A DNA stretch of 64,000 nt from NCBI RefSeq assembly GCF_002954775.1, contig NZ_PJME01000007.1:124001-188000 (forward strand), given 5' to 3'. Position 1 is the stretch's first letter, and every line of letters starts with the position of its first letter. Shown one piece after another: positions 18,479 through 28,522 of this stretch. This stretch comes from Streptomyces geranii (GTDB lineage: Bacteria; Actinomycetota; Actinomycetes; Streptomycetales; Streptomycetaceae). The notes beneath the pieces were generated by a model that was not told where the DNA came from, searched no databases, and saw only the letters and a program-made list of their open reading frames with translations. A program made the translations under genes and the position numbers.

Positions 18479-18868
18479 TCAGCAGCCGTAGTTGATCAGT
18501 TTGAAGGTCACGTAGTGGTCGGCCGTGTAGTAGTCCTCCTGGGTCTTCTTACCTGTGACGATGCGGCGCGCACCGCGGGTGGAGGAACCAGGGGTCTTGA
18601 CCGTGTACTCGTGATAGTAGCCAGAGGACTGGCTGGGCAGGACGCCTTCCCGGTTTTGGAAGACGCTGCCGTCCTGCGAGTACGGGTACGGACCGCCGGC
18701 CTCGATCAGCTCCAGCGTGTCGTACGCCTGGGAGGGCAGGGCGCCGTAGCAGATGCTGCCGACCGCGGCGGCTGCGGGGGAAGCCGTGGCGACGGTTCCG
18801 CCGACGAGGAGAGCGGACAGGACGGCGGCTGCGGCGCCGATGCGAGTGATTCGTGGGGGGAATCTCAT
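18479..18868 (-). CDS. Secreted guanyl-specific ribonuclease (RNase Sa type)
   Basis: A 129-aa precursor from ATG 18868 behind GAGGG. A Sec signal peptide covers about residues 1-35 (AAAAVLSALLVGGTVATASP, cleavage near PAAAA). The mature domain matches RNase Sa closely: ICYGALPSQAYDTLELI, YPYSQDGSVFQNREGVLPSQ, then the catalytic Glu in YYHEYTV, the phosphate-binding Arg in TRGARRIVTG and the catalytic His in DHYVTF, ending in the conserved Cys. It cleaves RNA 3' of guanosine outside the cell. No barstar-like inhibitor gene is adjacent. A broken second copy lies at 33192-33332. The gene may have arrived with the island. Confidence 0.92.
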   Translation of the reverse strand: MRFPPRITRIGAAAAVLSALLVGGTVATASPAAAAVGSICYGALPSQAYDTLELIEAGGPYPYSQDGSVFQNREGVLPSQSSGYYHEYTVKTPGSSTRGARRIVTGKKTQEDYYTADHYVTFKLINYGC

Positions 18869-18946
18869 GCCCTCATGATGACGCGCGTAGACAGTGGCAT
18901 GTCAATGACAACTCCGGAGATTTTCCCGTCAAGTCCGATGAGTTTT

Positions 18947-18971
18947 CGCGGAGTTAACTTGCGACTCCGCG
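18947..18971. promoter_or_regulatory. Inverted repeat in the RNase/Avs divergent intergenic region
   Basis: Perfect 8-bp arms CGCGGAGT (18947-18954) and ACTCCGCG (18964-18971) with a 9-nt spacer, about 80 bp upstream of the RNase start and 230 bp upstream of the Avs-like gene. It could be an operator or an mRNA hairpin; the spacing does not decide. The rest of 18869-19201 holds no gene. Confidence 0.4.
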
Positions 18972-19201
18972 TCACCATCTCAGCCCCACATGCTGGTGTG
19001 CCCCCTGGTGACTCGAGCCTGGAGCTGCTCGTTCTCCAGGCCAGCGACGGTGCAGACACCCCGGGGGCGGCGTGGGTTCGTTCAGCGGGTGCTGAGTGCT
19101 CTCGGGTGAGGCCTCGCTGATCTCGTGCGCGCTCGGCTGTGCGAAAGGGATGGTGCCCAGGCCATACTGAGAGCCTGTCGCAGTATGAGCAGGGAGTTCT
19201 G

Positions 19202-22200
19202 TTGCAGCCGAGCAGGGGTGAGGTAGCGGCCGTCGTGGGTTTCGGCGGCCAATACGGTCTGGCTGCTCGTGTGGTACTTGCCAAACTCCCGACGTTGGAG
19301 TGGATCCGGGTTGCGGATCCAGAAGCCGGCGTGGCTGATGATTTCCAGTTCAAGTCGGGGCCGCGACGCCACGCATTGCAGGTGAAGTGGTCGCAGCCTG
19401 CCGGGTCGTTCACATGGAGTGACCTGACGAGCGGAGAGGGCGAAAAGCCTGGTTTGCTGACACAGCTTGCGGCCGCATGGATGCGGTTGCGGACGTCCGC
19501 TCCGGAGCCTCTGTCCGTCCACCTGTGCACGAACAATCACGCGTCGAGCGCGCAAGCGAGGGGTGCGGGCCCCATTGCTCGCGCCAGGGCCACCGGCACT
19601 CGCAGTCTGGCCACATTTCTGGCGCGCTCTTTTGAGCCAGTACGGCTGGAGATCGCGCAAGGAACGGTGCGGTGGAGCGATCTGGCCGAGCTTCCGGAAG
19701 TTGTCGACTGGGCGCCGGTCTGGGAGGCGCTACGCACGCTCACGAAGCTGAGCGATGGCGATTTCGTAGCCTTCGTGGGTGACCTGGAACTGAGGTTCGG
19801 TCTCCTGCTCGGAGATCCTCTCCTCCGTCCTGATCACGAACCGACTGACGGTGAGGTTGCACACCTGGCGCACACTCTTCAGGAGATCGTGCGGGACCCG
19901 GCACAGCCCGTGGAGTTGAGTCGTGACCAGCTGATGGAGCGCCTGGGCTGGCAGGACCGGTTGCGGTTCCGCCATCCCCACCAGTTCCCGGTCCCGACGG
20001 TGTACACGACGAACGAGGTGGCCCGCCAGGCTCTGGAGGGCCGGCTGCAGCGTCTGTCGGGCGGATACCTGGCACTGGTCGGCCCAGCCGGCTCCGGCAA
20101 GTCAACACTGCTGGCCAGCCTGAAGATGCAAGGATATGTGGCGCGTTACTACGCCTTCGTGCCCGACGCACCCGACCCTCTCAGTAGCAGGGGAGAAGCC
20201 GATAGTTTCCTGCACGACGTCTCTCTCGCTCTGCAGGAAAGCGGTCTGTATCGACACGGAATCGGCAACGATCTGCGTACCCAGCGCTTCGTGCTGGGCG
20301 ACCAGCTCGATCAGGCGGGTCAACGATGGGCGACACGCGGCGAACGGACCATCATCGTCGTGGACGGCCTCGATCACATCCCGCGGGAGCAGAACCCGAC
20401 GCGTTCTCTGCTGGAAGAACTCCCCAACCCAGCGGCATTGCCCGATGGCGTCTTCATCATCCTCGGCACCCAGACCACAAGCATTCTCCCGCCGCCGGTG
20501 CAGGCTGCCTTGGAGGAAGAGGACCGCATCGCGATCCTGCCTCCGCTGTCCGCCGAGGAAATCGAGTACCTCACCAAGGCAGCTGGCCATGGAGACTGGT
20601 TGTATCCCGGTCAGATGACCAAGGTCGTCGACGCCAGTGAAGGGCACCCCCTCGCCCTCACCTACCTTTTGCAGGAACTCGGCGCGCTGGAAGCCGGCGA
20701 ACCCGACGAAGTAGCGCGACGTCAGCTGGCGGACAATCTGCTCGCTGACGCATCGCGCTACGGCGGCGATGTCGCCGCGCGATACCGCGGCTACTTCCAA
20801 GCCATGCGAGAAGACCGGCAAGTTCTCGACCTGCTGGGCATGGTCGCGCGCCTGCGCGTACCGGTGAACCTGCGCTGGCTATCGACCTGGGCCGACCAGC
20901 ATGCAATTTCCGCGTTCGCCGATCAAGCTGCAACGTTCTTCCACAAGGCCGGTGATGACTGGCGCTTCATCCACAACAGCTTCCGACGCTATCTCGCAGA
21001 CGCCACGGCTCACGTCGTCGGCATGGCTGAGGAGGAGCGTGAACGCGGGCTCCATATGCAACTTGCCGACGTGTGCGCGAACTCCGGGGCCGAGTGGAGC
21101 CTGTATCAAGACGAAGCAGTCGTACACCTTTTTCTTGGCGGTCAGCACGACCGCGTACTGGCTCTTGCCACGCCGCGAAGGCTGCGGCAGTCTCTGATCG
21201 ATCTGCGGCCCCTGGCCACGGTCCGAGATCACGCGCTGCTTGCGCTGCGCTCCGCTAACCTGCTGGACGATTCGCAGGCCTTTCTGCGCATGCTGGTGTT
21301 CCTCAGAGAACTTCGGCTGCGCGAGATGGTCCTGGAGAACGAGCCTCTTGCGGTCGCGGTACATGCCTTCGACTCACGGCTGGCTCTGGACCACATTGCC
21401 CGGGGCGGACGACTGCGGATCACGCGGAAGGCGGCTCTTGCCCATGCCGTGACCTTTGTCAACAGCGGCAACGTGGATGCGGTACAGAGAATCCTGGGTG
21501 CCTGCGGTGGCCTGGCCGGAATCGCCAGCGAAGAAGATCCGTCGCCGGACGCGGTTGCCGATTGGGCCGAAGTGACATGGAACCTCTCCGGTCTCGACGC
21601 GGTACTGGTCGAACTCGACCACCAACTTCCCCATCCTCCAGACGACGAGAATGAGTCGGCACTCAGCACCGAAGTACCAGAAGGGCCGGCAGATGACGAG
21701 GCAGCGAGGTCCTCGCGGCGAACGCTGCTCCGAGAGCAGCGGGACCGGCTGGAACGCGAGGCGAGCACGATCAGCTGTCGTAGCTTCGTTCATGCACGTT
21801 GCCTCGATCTCCTCATCGAGACCCGTGACGAGGCGGCCCTCGACGCCTTGACGGCCGTGATCGATGCCGAGGCCACGCCCAGTTGGCGCGCCCGAGCCCG
21901 CTACATGCGGGCCCAGGCCGCATCAGAAGACCGAGCGCGAACCGAGCTTCTGCGATGGGCGCGCGAAATCATCGCCATCAACGCGCAAGAAGGGGACGCG
22001 GACGAGGAGGACGATGAGGAGCTGCCGGCCAACGGCTCGGCCCCTGCTGTACACCTGAGCATCCGGATCGCCACCGCCGAACTGCTCGTCCAGAACGGCT
22101 TCAACAGCGCGCCCGAAATCGATGAACTCGTGCCCCCCGGCACCGCCGTTGCCTGGCCATCCACCGTATCCGGGCAAGAAGGCCTCGCCCCCTTCCGGAC

Positions 22201-25200
22201 GCTGATCGGGCTCAACAGACTCCGGCACGTCCATCCGGATCCGACACAGTCGGACCCCATGCCGACCTCAGACTGGACATCGCGGGAGGCCGGCAACGAG
22301 CGTTTCCGGCGAGCACTGCGCGTCCTGGCCCAGATGGAGGGACAGCGACTTGCTGCCTCCGCCGGTCTCGGAGACCCGCCCGATGTACCAGCACAGGCGG
22401 ATCCGATCATCCGCCTGCTCGAAGTACCATCCGAGGAAACCCGTGACTGGACAGGCTGGTACATCGTTCGCGACGCTGCTCTTGAGCTCTTCGGCAGGTT
22501 AGTTGACCTCGCGGCCAAACAGCACGGCAGCGCCGGACTGCAACGCCTGGTGTCGCGGTTTGACACAGCCTGGGCGAGCGAAGAACGGACCGTCTACTGG
22601 GCCCCCGAGCGCAAGCAGGCCGTCATCGAGGCTGCTCTCAAAACTCACTCCGACGCCCATTCATGGGCCGTGGACCAGCTTCAACGGCTCGATGCGGTGA
22701 TCAACGACTGGTCCTCCGAACCGCACGGCAGGGTGTCACTGCGGCTGGCGCAAGCGCGAGCCTGGGCGCTCGCTGGCGACGAGCAGGCAGCCCGGCAAGC
22801 GACTCGCTGCGCGGTAGACACGTCGCTCGGCATCGACGCGAGCGATCATGACCGGCAACTCGTGGAGTGGCTCGACTGGCTGGTCACCGCTGCAGATGAG
22901 GGAGACATGTCCCCTTCTCAGTTCACCACGACGGTCCTCACCTACGCTTCGCGTATCTCCGCCGCTGACGCAGGCCGTCATGCCTCAAGCGCCGCGGAAA
23001 AGGTCATCGCTTCGGCCTTTGCCCGTGATCCCTCTCTAGCCTGTGGCTTGGCTGAGTGGCTGTGCACAACGGGAGCGCTCAGCGAAACGGACGCTGTCCA
23101 GGCCGTGGTGCTGGCCGCTTGCCAGCACCCAGACATTTCTGTGGCGGACAGCACCGCTGTCGCGGTCCATCTGCTGTTCCCGATCACGCTCGAGCCGACT
23201 GAGGAAATCGCCAAAACCGTACTGGCCCGCAGGACGGAGAGCTTTGCCGCCGACGCTGTGACGGTGCTGGAGCGAGCCCAGCAACTCTGGACCGTCAGGG
23301 AATTGAACCGGGACGTCACCGAACAGACAATCCACGAAGAGGCCATCGAAGAGACGCCTACGGATATTCGAGATGCTCCACCGGGCATCCAGACCCTGGG
23401 CAGCCTGCTCACGGCACTTCGAACTGCGGCAACAGTTGCAGAACCTCCGCCGGAAGGCTGGGACCAGGCCGTCGAGCAGGCAACCGCCACCATCACCTCC
23501 ACGACTCCGGCCCAGGCCCGTGCTCTGCTGGAGCAAGCCGGGCGCTTGCGCCTCTCAGGATCAGCACTGGGCAGACTGGCAGCGCTGGCTGCACAATCCG
23601 GCGAACCCGTCAGGGCCGCGGCCGCCCTCAAGGACGCGCTCAGCCGTACCCCGGCCTATGGATGGATGCGCTACCACGACGGGGGAACCAGGCTGGCCAT
23701 CCTCCACGCCGCACTCCGCTTTCGGCACCCCACCCTCGTGCGACTCGCCCGACAAGACCTCGCCAACGCCTTCATCACCGGGTCGTTGTCCGCGCAGCTG
23801 TCGCCTGACGACATCCGAGAAATCACCCAACTGGTCACAGAACCAGGAACCGTCGCCCGAGCCTGGCCCGACATCGAGGCCTACCTCGATGAGGTAGCAC
23901 CCCCTGCCACCGAGAGCACGGACATCCCTGCACTTCCAGCAGCAGCGGTCCCGGCGGTGGAGGCGCTGGCACGATGGGTTGCGCTGTATCTCGGCCACCC
24001 CGTCCGCTCTCTCGACTTCGGCGCACGACGGGCACTTCAGTTGCTGAGCACCCGCCACCAGCCCGTGATCCAGACCCTTCTCGCCGACACCATCACACAA
24101 GGCGGATGGGCGTGCGAGGCCGCCCTGCTCACCCTGATCACCACACCCGAAGGCGAACGGGCAACCGATGTGTCCGCTGAACTCGTCGTCGCCCTGCAGG
24201 TCGCTGCGACCGAGACCGACGGCATCTCCCGAGACCTCGCTCGCCGTTTCGCCCGTCTGTACGATATTGAGCTGGAGAAGCCGCCGCGCCGAGCCCGCCC
24301 TGCCGCGTATGGCCTGACGCTTCCACCTCTTCCCGAACGCACGGTCCCGGAAGAGGACCGGCACGGGACCCCGCACCTGGATCCGCACAATCCGCGTCAC
24401 ATGCTCGGCCCGTTCGACGTTGCCCTTCAGATGCTCTCCGGCATCTCCGGGCTGGAGGCCTCGGCGGTACTCCACCGGGCCGCCTCGGTCGCCAGGTTCA
24501 ACACGGATCGCTGGACCGAGGGAGGACATCACGCTCACGCACAACGTCTCACCTCACGTCAGCAGCGCCACAGCTATCGCCCGTGGGCGTACATGGCCGG
24601 CCGCCGAGCCCTCGGCTCCGTACTAGGTGAGCTATTTGACGCATGCGCGCTGGGCGACCCGCCGTCACTTCCTGCCTACTACTTCGGTTTCGTAGACGAG
24701 CAAATCGTCACCGTTGAGCCGCAGCCGCTCCCAGCATGGTTGCCGCCGATCTGGAGACCAGAAGGAACTTCCTCCTACGACGTCGACAACTGGTGCGCCG
24801 AAGCAGGAACAGCCGTGGATGAGTACCTTCGTTCATACGCCGAGGCCAAACCCTACGTGCTGGCCGAACATGGAGAGTGGCGCAGCCTGGAATGGGGAAG
24901 ACCTGAAGAAGCACGCGGTGTCCACACAACTCACAGCGACGTGCTCAATGCAGCCTTTTACCTCCCCGAGCGCCGAGCCTGGGAACCCTTCCACGCCGAA
25001 TTCGACCGGTACCCGGCCAGTCGCAGCCTCGACTGGGCGGACAAGGAGTTGGTCGTCCACGGCTACGAAGACTGGACGGACGCTCGGCACAGAGAATGGC
25101 TCGCGCTCCATCCGGTCGTCGGCGCCGAACTTGGATGGCACCATGACCCACGCGAACTCTTCACTTGGAGGGGAGAGGACGGCCAGTGGCGCGCACGCAC

Positions 25201-25426
25201 GGTGCTGCTGGTCCGGGGACAGCTCAGCCACCAGCCACCACGGCACGTGACCTGCACCGAAGCATGGCAGGTTCAATTGAGTGAGACGGGTTACGCCGAA
25301 CTCAGCAGCGTATTTCCGGAATTGAAGCGAACCCTGACGGTGACTCGAACATTGCCTGCCAGCAGACGGAAGGGTCGCCCCGAAGAGACGAAGACAAGTC
25401 GCAAGCAACTGGCCACAGACGCCTGA
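19202..25426 (+). CDS. Avs-like STAND NTPase with N-terminal PD-(D/E)xK nuclease
   Basis: A giant protein of about 2,074 aa. Start TTG 19202 is preferred (GGGAG just upstream); GTG 19139 would add 21 residues. The N-terminus (GEVAAVVGFGGQYGLAARVV, then DDFQFKSG and HALQVKWSQ) has the Asp46...Gln60-x-Lys62 core of Cap4/DUF4297-type dsDNA nucleases. A P-loop NTPase follows: Walker A GPAGSGKST at about 294-302, Walker B TIIVVDGLDHI near 385, and a winged-helix/arm region including FIHNSFRRYLAD. The remaining roughly 1,400 residues are helical and repeat-like, with an unassigned C-terminal domain rich in Trp and Tyr. This nuclease-STAND-sensor layout is that of AVAST (Avs) anti-phage proteins, which bind phage proteins through the C-terminal repeats and then degrade DNA. 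It stands alone, as most Avs genes do. Confidence 0.85.
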   Translation: MQPSRGEVAAVVGFGGQYGLAARVVLAKLPTLEWIRVADPEAGVADDFQFKSGPRRHALQVKWSQPAGSFTWSDLTSGEGEKPGLLTQLAAAWMRLRTSAPEPLSVHLCTNNHASSAQARGAGPIARARATGTRSLATFLARSFEPVRLEIAQGTVRWSDLAELPEVVDWAPVWEALRTLTKLSDGDFVAFVGDLELRFGLLLGDPLLRPDHEPTDGEVAHLAHTLQEIVRDPAQPVELSRDQLMERLGWQDRLRFRHPHQFPVPTVYTTNEVARQALEGRLQRLSGGYLALVGPAGSGKSTLLASLKMQGYVARYYAFVPDAPDPLSSRGEADSFLHDVSLALQESGLYRHGIGNDLRTQRFVLGDQLDQAGQRWATRGERTIIVVDGLDHIPREQNPTRSLLEELPNPAALPDGVFIILGTQTTSILPPPVQAALEEEDRIAILPPLSAEEIEYLTKAAGHGDWLYPGQMTKVVDASEGHPLALTYLLQELGALEAGEPDEVARRQLADNLLADASRYGGDVAARYRGYFQAMREDRQVLDLLGMVARLRVPVNLRWLSTWADQHAISAFADQAATFFHKAGDDWRFIHNSFRRYLADATAHVVGMAEEERERGLHMQLADVCANSGAEWSLYQDEAVVHLFLGGQHDRVLALATPRRLRQSLIDLRPLATVRDHALLALRSANLLDDSQAFLRMLVFLRELRLREMVLENEPLAVAVHAFDSRLALDHIARGGRLRITRKAALAHAVTFVNSGNVDAVQRILGACGGLAGIASEEDPSPDAVADWAEVTWNLSGLDAVLVELDHQLPHPPDDENESALSTEVPEGPADDEAARSSRRTLLREQRDRLEREASTISCRSFVHARCLDLLIETRDEAALDALTAVIDAEATPSWRARARYMRAQAASEDRARTELLRWAREIIAINAQEGDADEEDDEELPANGSAPAVHLSIRIATAELLVQNGFNSAPEIDELVPPGTAVAWPSTVSGQEGLAPFRTLIGLNRLRHVHPDPTQSDPMPTSDWTSREAGNERFRRALRVLAQMEGQRLAASAGLGDPPDVPAQADPIIRLLEVPSEETRDWTGWYIVRDAALELFGRLVDLAAKQHGSAGLQRLVSRFDTAWASEERTVYWAPERKQAVIEAALKTHSDAHSWAVDQLQRLDAVINDWSSEPHGRVSLRLAQARAWALAGDEQAARQATRCAVDTSLGIDASDHDRQLVEWLDWLVTAADEGDMSPSQFTTTVLTYASRISAADAGRHASSAAEKVIASAFARDPSLACGLAEWLCTTGALSETDAVQAVVLAACQHPDISVADSTAVAVHLLFPITLEPTEEIAKTVLARRTESFAADAVTVLERAQQLWTVRELNRDVTEQTIHEEAIEETPTDIRDAPPGIQTLGSLLTALRTAATVAEPPPEGWDQAVEQATATITSTTPAQARALLEQAGRLRLSGSALGRLAALAAQSGEPVRAAAALKDALSRTPAYGWMRYHDGGTRLAILHAALRFRHPTLVRLARQDLANAFITGSLSAQLSPDDIREITQLVTEPGTVARAWPDIEAYLDEVAPPATESTDIPALPAAAVPAVEALARWVALYLGHPVRSLDFGARRALQLLSTRHQPVIQTLLADTITQGGWACEAALLTLITTPEGERATDVSAELVVALQVAATETDGISRDLARRFARLYDIELEKPPRRARPAAYGLTLPPLPERTVPEEDRHGTPHLDPHNPRHMLGPFDVALQMLSGISGLEASAVLHRAASVARFNTDRWTEGGHHAHAQRLTSRQQRHSYRPWAYMAGRRALGSVLGELFDACALGDPPSLPAYYFGFVDEQIVTVEPQPLPAWLPPIWRPEGTSSYDVDNWCAEAGTAVDEYLRSYAEAKPYVLAEHGEWRSLEWGRPEEARGVHTTHSDVLNAAFYLPERRAWEPFHAEFDRYPASRSLDWADKELVVHGYEDWTDARHREWLALHPVVGAELGWHHDPRELFTWRGEDGQWRARTVLLVRGQLSHQPPRHVTCTEAWQVQLSETGYAELSSVFPELKRTLTVTRTLPASRRKGRPEETKTSRKQLATDA

Positions 25427-25823
25427 CAAGCCGATTGGGCCAGGCCGCCATCCAGCGCTCTCAGGGAGTACCCCGATGCTGCTCTGCGGGGGTGGCAGCA
25501 TCGTGGGCATGTCGAGATCCTCTGTGACGGGGAACAACATGATCACGGCGACGGTGAGCACAATTGTGCCGCTGCCTGCCATGGCACCGCCATGCGCAAT
25601 GGATTGCCGGTTCATGGAGCAGCCGCAGAACGACGCCCCATGCAAAGCTGAACGCGGGCAGAAGGACACCGAGCGATAAGGCCAGAACTGCCAGGAGCAG
25701 CTCGCGTTCGGTGGCGAGGTCCGAGGCAGTTTGGCAGTGAGTGAGTGCAGTACGGCGGTGTTGATGCCTGGCCATGGCTATGGCGTTTGTCTGCCGCATT
25801 TCCGCGAGATGGGGGCCGATGAG
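25427..25823. other. Gap with a possible broken small membrane gene
   Basis: No firm gene is present. On the minus strand, ATG 25799 opens a 112-codon frame with one good hydrophobic segment (ELLLAVLALSLGVLLPAFSF). After about 60 codons it turns Arg/His-rich, while the next frame takes up a second hydrophobic segment (SGTIVLTVAVIMLFPVTE). This is what a small two-helix membrane protein with a frameshift would look like, but codon use is too mixed to be sure. Confidence 0.25.
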
Positions 25824-28316
25824 CTAGCGTTTCCGCTTCGGCTTGTTCTGCTTGAGCTTTGTATTGCTCGTCTTGCGGGGCGGTCGCATGGCGTTGGGAT
25901 GGATCGTTCGCTGCAGGTCCGAGGCTGGCCGCAACGACCTCATGGTTGCGGTCAGGGACGCGTCGAGCGGTCCGATGTGCCCGTCGTAGAAGACTTCGCG
26001 AAGATCGCCGGTCGATTCGTCGTACAAGAAGACGACGCCTCGCGGGAGATTGAGCTGGTGCTTCTTTACGCGTACGTAGTCCGTGACCCGCTGCTGGGCA
26101 GCGTCAGGGCTTTCGCCGGCAGGACGAGTGGCCCAGGCGAAGAGCCATCCTTCGGCTGGGTCGGCACTCGCCGTGATGGGGACGGTGATGCTGCGGCCTT
26201 GGCCGTTCGGCGATGGGTTGCTGACGAGCTCTGCGCCGTAGCGAGCGAACTTGTGCTGAACGGTATGGCTGCCGGACAGCAGTGTCGCCCCGATGCTCAG
26301 CCAGCCCGTGACGTTGCGCTTCTGTAGTTCATCGACGAGGGGCGCGGTTGGGGTCGCCGCCATGTGTGGTTTGAGGGCGGATGCAGGTCCGGAGCCCATC
26401 TCATGCTTCGTGTGGAACCACTGGTCAAGAGCATCGGTGCGGCTCGTCACGATTGTTGGCTGCTGCGAGCGGTAGCGGCGCAACTCGGCTGGCGACGGCG
26501 CGGGGATGAAGGGGAACGCGGTGCGCACCTGCGCCGGATCAGGCTCAACCCAAAGGCCGGCCTCGAAGAAGTGCAGGAACAGATCCAGTTCGTCCGGTGC
26601 GCTGAACATGAGGGTGACGTTCGGGTTGCGACGTCGGCGAAGGTAGAGCAGGAACTCGGCGGGGCGATCGACGAGTTCGGTGATCAGTTCAAGGTCGTGC
26701 AGTGACACAGTCCAGGGGATGTTGTCGGCGCTGAGCAAGTCGGCCCGCACCAGCTCTGCGGTGGCGGTGAGCACAGGCGAGATGTCATCGAGGCTGACTG
26801 CGATCGTGTGGATCTCGCGGATGTGACTGAGGTCTACCCACCCCTCCTCCTCGATGCGCAGGCCTCCGTCCTGCTCGATTCTGTCTCGGATCCGGCCCGC
26901 CTGCTCAGCAGCTTTCGTGACGATGCCGGTCAAGTCATTGCGGATCCGTGTCTTCTTGCCGCCGCGGGACAGTGCACTGAACGCGACGGCTTTGTCTTCG
27001 ACGACAATTGCGACGTCGTCGACAAGGACAAGATGGTCGCCCTCGACGCGCTTGGTGTACTTCGCCGGGTCAGCGTTGGCCGCCTCGGCGGCGTTCGCGG
27101 GCACGTAGTACTCGAACCCGTCCCGATAGTGGGCGCCGGGCAGCACCCGCCCCAGAGCGTCTCGGGTACGGGACTCGAGGAGGTCACCACGATGCTTCGC
27201 GTATTTGTTCCATGCCGTCGACGTCTTGAGATGCTCTTCCAGATTCTCCCGGACGGCGAACACGTGGAGCCCTGGGTGGGGCAGCATGACGCGTTCGTCG
27301 CTTCCGATGATGATCGGCCGGGTCCGCAATGGGTTCTGGCCGGCGGTGAACGCATCGACTGCCTCCGCAGGCGTTGTTCCCTTCAGATCCAGTCGGAACC
27401 GCTCGACGACCGCTTTGACCCTGTCCCGAGTGATGCCGGTATGTCTGACGACGTCTTCGACTGCGACCGTGGCCTCGTCGGCCTCAGGCTCGAACATCCT
27501 CATGAGGCTGGACCGTGCGAGGTCCATGACCCCTTCGTCGGCTCGCCCGGTCTCAGTGGACGCCATCGCTTCAGACACAGAGTCACGCATCGCGTCTATG
27601 CGATCGTTCAGGCCCACCATCTGGAGGTCATGGCACGCGTCGAGAACCGCTAGGGCGTCACACGCGTCGAAGCCGAGCTCGGCGACAAGGGCCGCCTGCA
27701 CCTCCGGGTCACCGTCCAAGAGCGCGCGGTTGGTCTCTTCGACCATCTCCGGGTAGGACGAGTTCCGCATCCATACCTCGCCCCCCTGGACGAGCAATGA
27801 CACCAGAGCGAGCTTGTCGGTCGCATCCGCAGCGGCGAAAGAGCGCAGCTGAGCCAAGTGGAGAAGCTTGGCGATCTCCTCCCGCGCCGTCGATACGAAG
27901 TGGCTCATCTCCTGCTCTGCGACCGGGGCCCGGGGGGAGGCTGTGACATCTGCCGCCTCTTGTGGAGGCACGAGAGCGGTCAACGCTAGTAGTTCGAGTG
28001 GCGCGGCACTGGATTCCGCGGTGACCGGCATCATTCCTGCGGGGACCAATGGCAAGAACGCCAGACGCGCCACCTCGATGAGCCGGATCGGGTCGAAGTG
28101 CCGAACCTTCGAAGCAAACTCGGCGACTGCTTCGTCGAATGCTTCACCGACAGCTACCGCAGGGTCGTCGCTCGCGTCGAACTTCCCCATGAGCGCCATC
28201 AGCGAGGCCCAGGAGTCAATGATCACCTTCGCGTGCGGGTCGAACACCGGTGACACCGCACCAGCGTGACGCTTCCGCTTCTTGCGTGCCTCATGACGCT
28301 TCGTTCGAGAACCCAC
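25824..28316 (-). CDS. Unknown protein with PD-(D/E)xK-like nuclease core
   Basis: An 830-aa protein from GTG 28316. The N-terminus and C-terminus are strongly basic (KRHEARKKRKRHAG and KLKQNKPKRKR). The N-terminal half is helical. Around residues 370-440 it reads GDLLESRTRDALGRVLPG, then FEYYVP, then EGDHLVLVDDVAIVVEDKAV. This Glu...Asp...Glu-x-Lys spacing fits a PD-(D/E)xK nuclease core. The C-terminal third contains YLRRRRNPNVTLMFSAPDEL and WLFAWATRP without a recognised fold. The name and target are unknown. It sits downstream of the partition genes on the same strand, 200 bp from the small RHH gene, and could be a plasmid-borne defence or maintenance nuclease. Confidence 0.8.
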   Translation of the reverse strand: MGSRTKRHEARKKRKRHAGAVSPVFDPHAKVIIDSWASLMALMGKFDASDDPAVAVGEAFDEAVAEFASKVRHFDPIRLIEVARLAFLPLVPAGMMPVTAESSAAPLELLALTALVPPQEAADVTASPRAPVAEQEMSHFVSTAREEIAKLLHLAQLRSFAAADATDKLALVSLLVQGGEVWMRNSSYPEMVEETNRALLDGDPEVQAALVAELGFDACDALAVLDACHDLQMVGLNDRIDAMRDSVSEAMASTETGRADEGVMDLARSSLMRMFEPEADEATVAVEDVVRHTGITRDRVKAVVERFRLDLKGTTPAEAVDAFTAGQNPLRTRPIIIGSDERVMLPHPGLHVFAVRENLEEHLKTSTAWNKYAKHRGDLLESRTRDALGRVLPGAHYRDGFEYYVPANAAEAANADPAKYTKRVEGDHLVLVDDVAIVVEDKAVAFSALSRGGKKTRIRNDLTGIVTKAAEQAGRIRDRIEQDGGLRIEEEGWVDLSHIREIHTIAVSLDDISPVLTATAELVRADLLSADNIPWTVSLHDLELITELVDRPAEFLLYLRRRRNPNVTLMFSAPDELDLFLHFFEAGLWVEPDPAQVRTAFPFIPAPSPAELRRYRSQQPTIVTSRTDALDQWFHTKHEMGSGPASALKPHMAATPTAPLVDELQKRNVTGWLSIGATLLSGSHTVQHKFARYGAELVSNPSPNGQGRSITVPITASADPAEGWLFAWATRPAGESPDAAQQRVTDYVRVKKHQLNLPRGVVFLYDESTGDLREVFYDGHIGPLDASLTATMRSLRPASDLQRTIHPNAMRPPRKTSNTKLKQNKPKRKR

Positions 28317-28522
28317 GATGCAACCTCACCACACATCGAGGATGACGGGCCAACCGTTTCTGACGCTGGTGGAAGGGCTCGTAGTCGCGGATGCTCGGAA
28401 ACGGAGTGACGAACAATCGCGGATCGTGCCTTGTCGTGCTCGCCGTCGATCCGCGACTTCTGGCCCCAAGCGGCGAGACACCGGGGCGAAACCCAATTGA
28501 CCAGCTGGGCGGGGAGGGCTGC

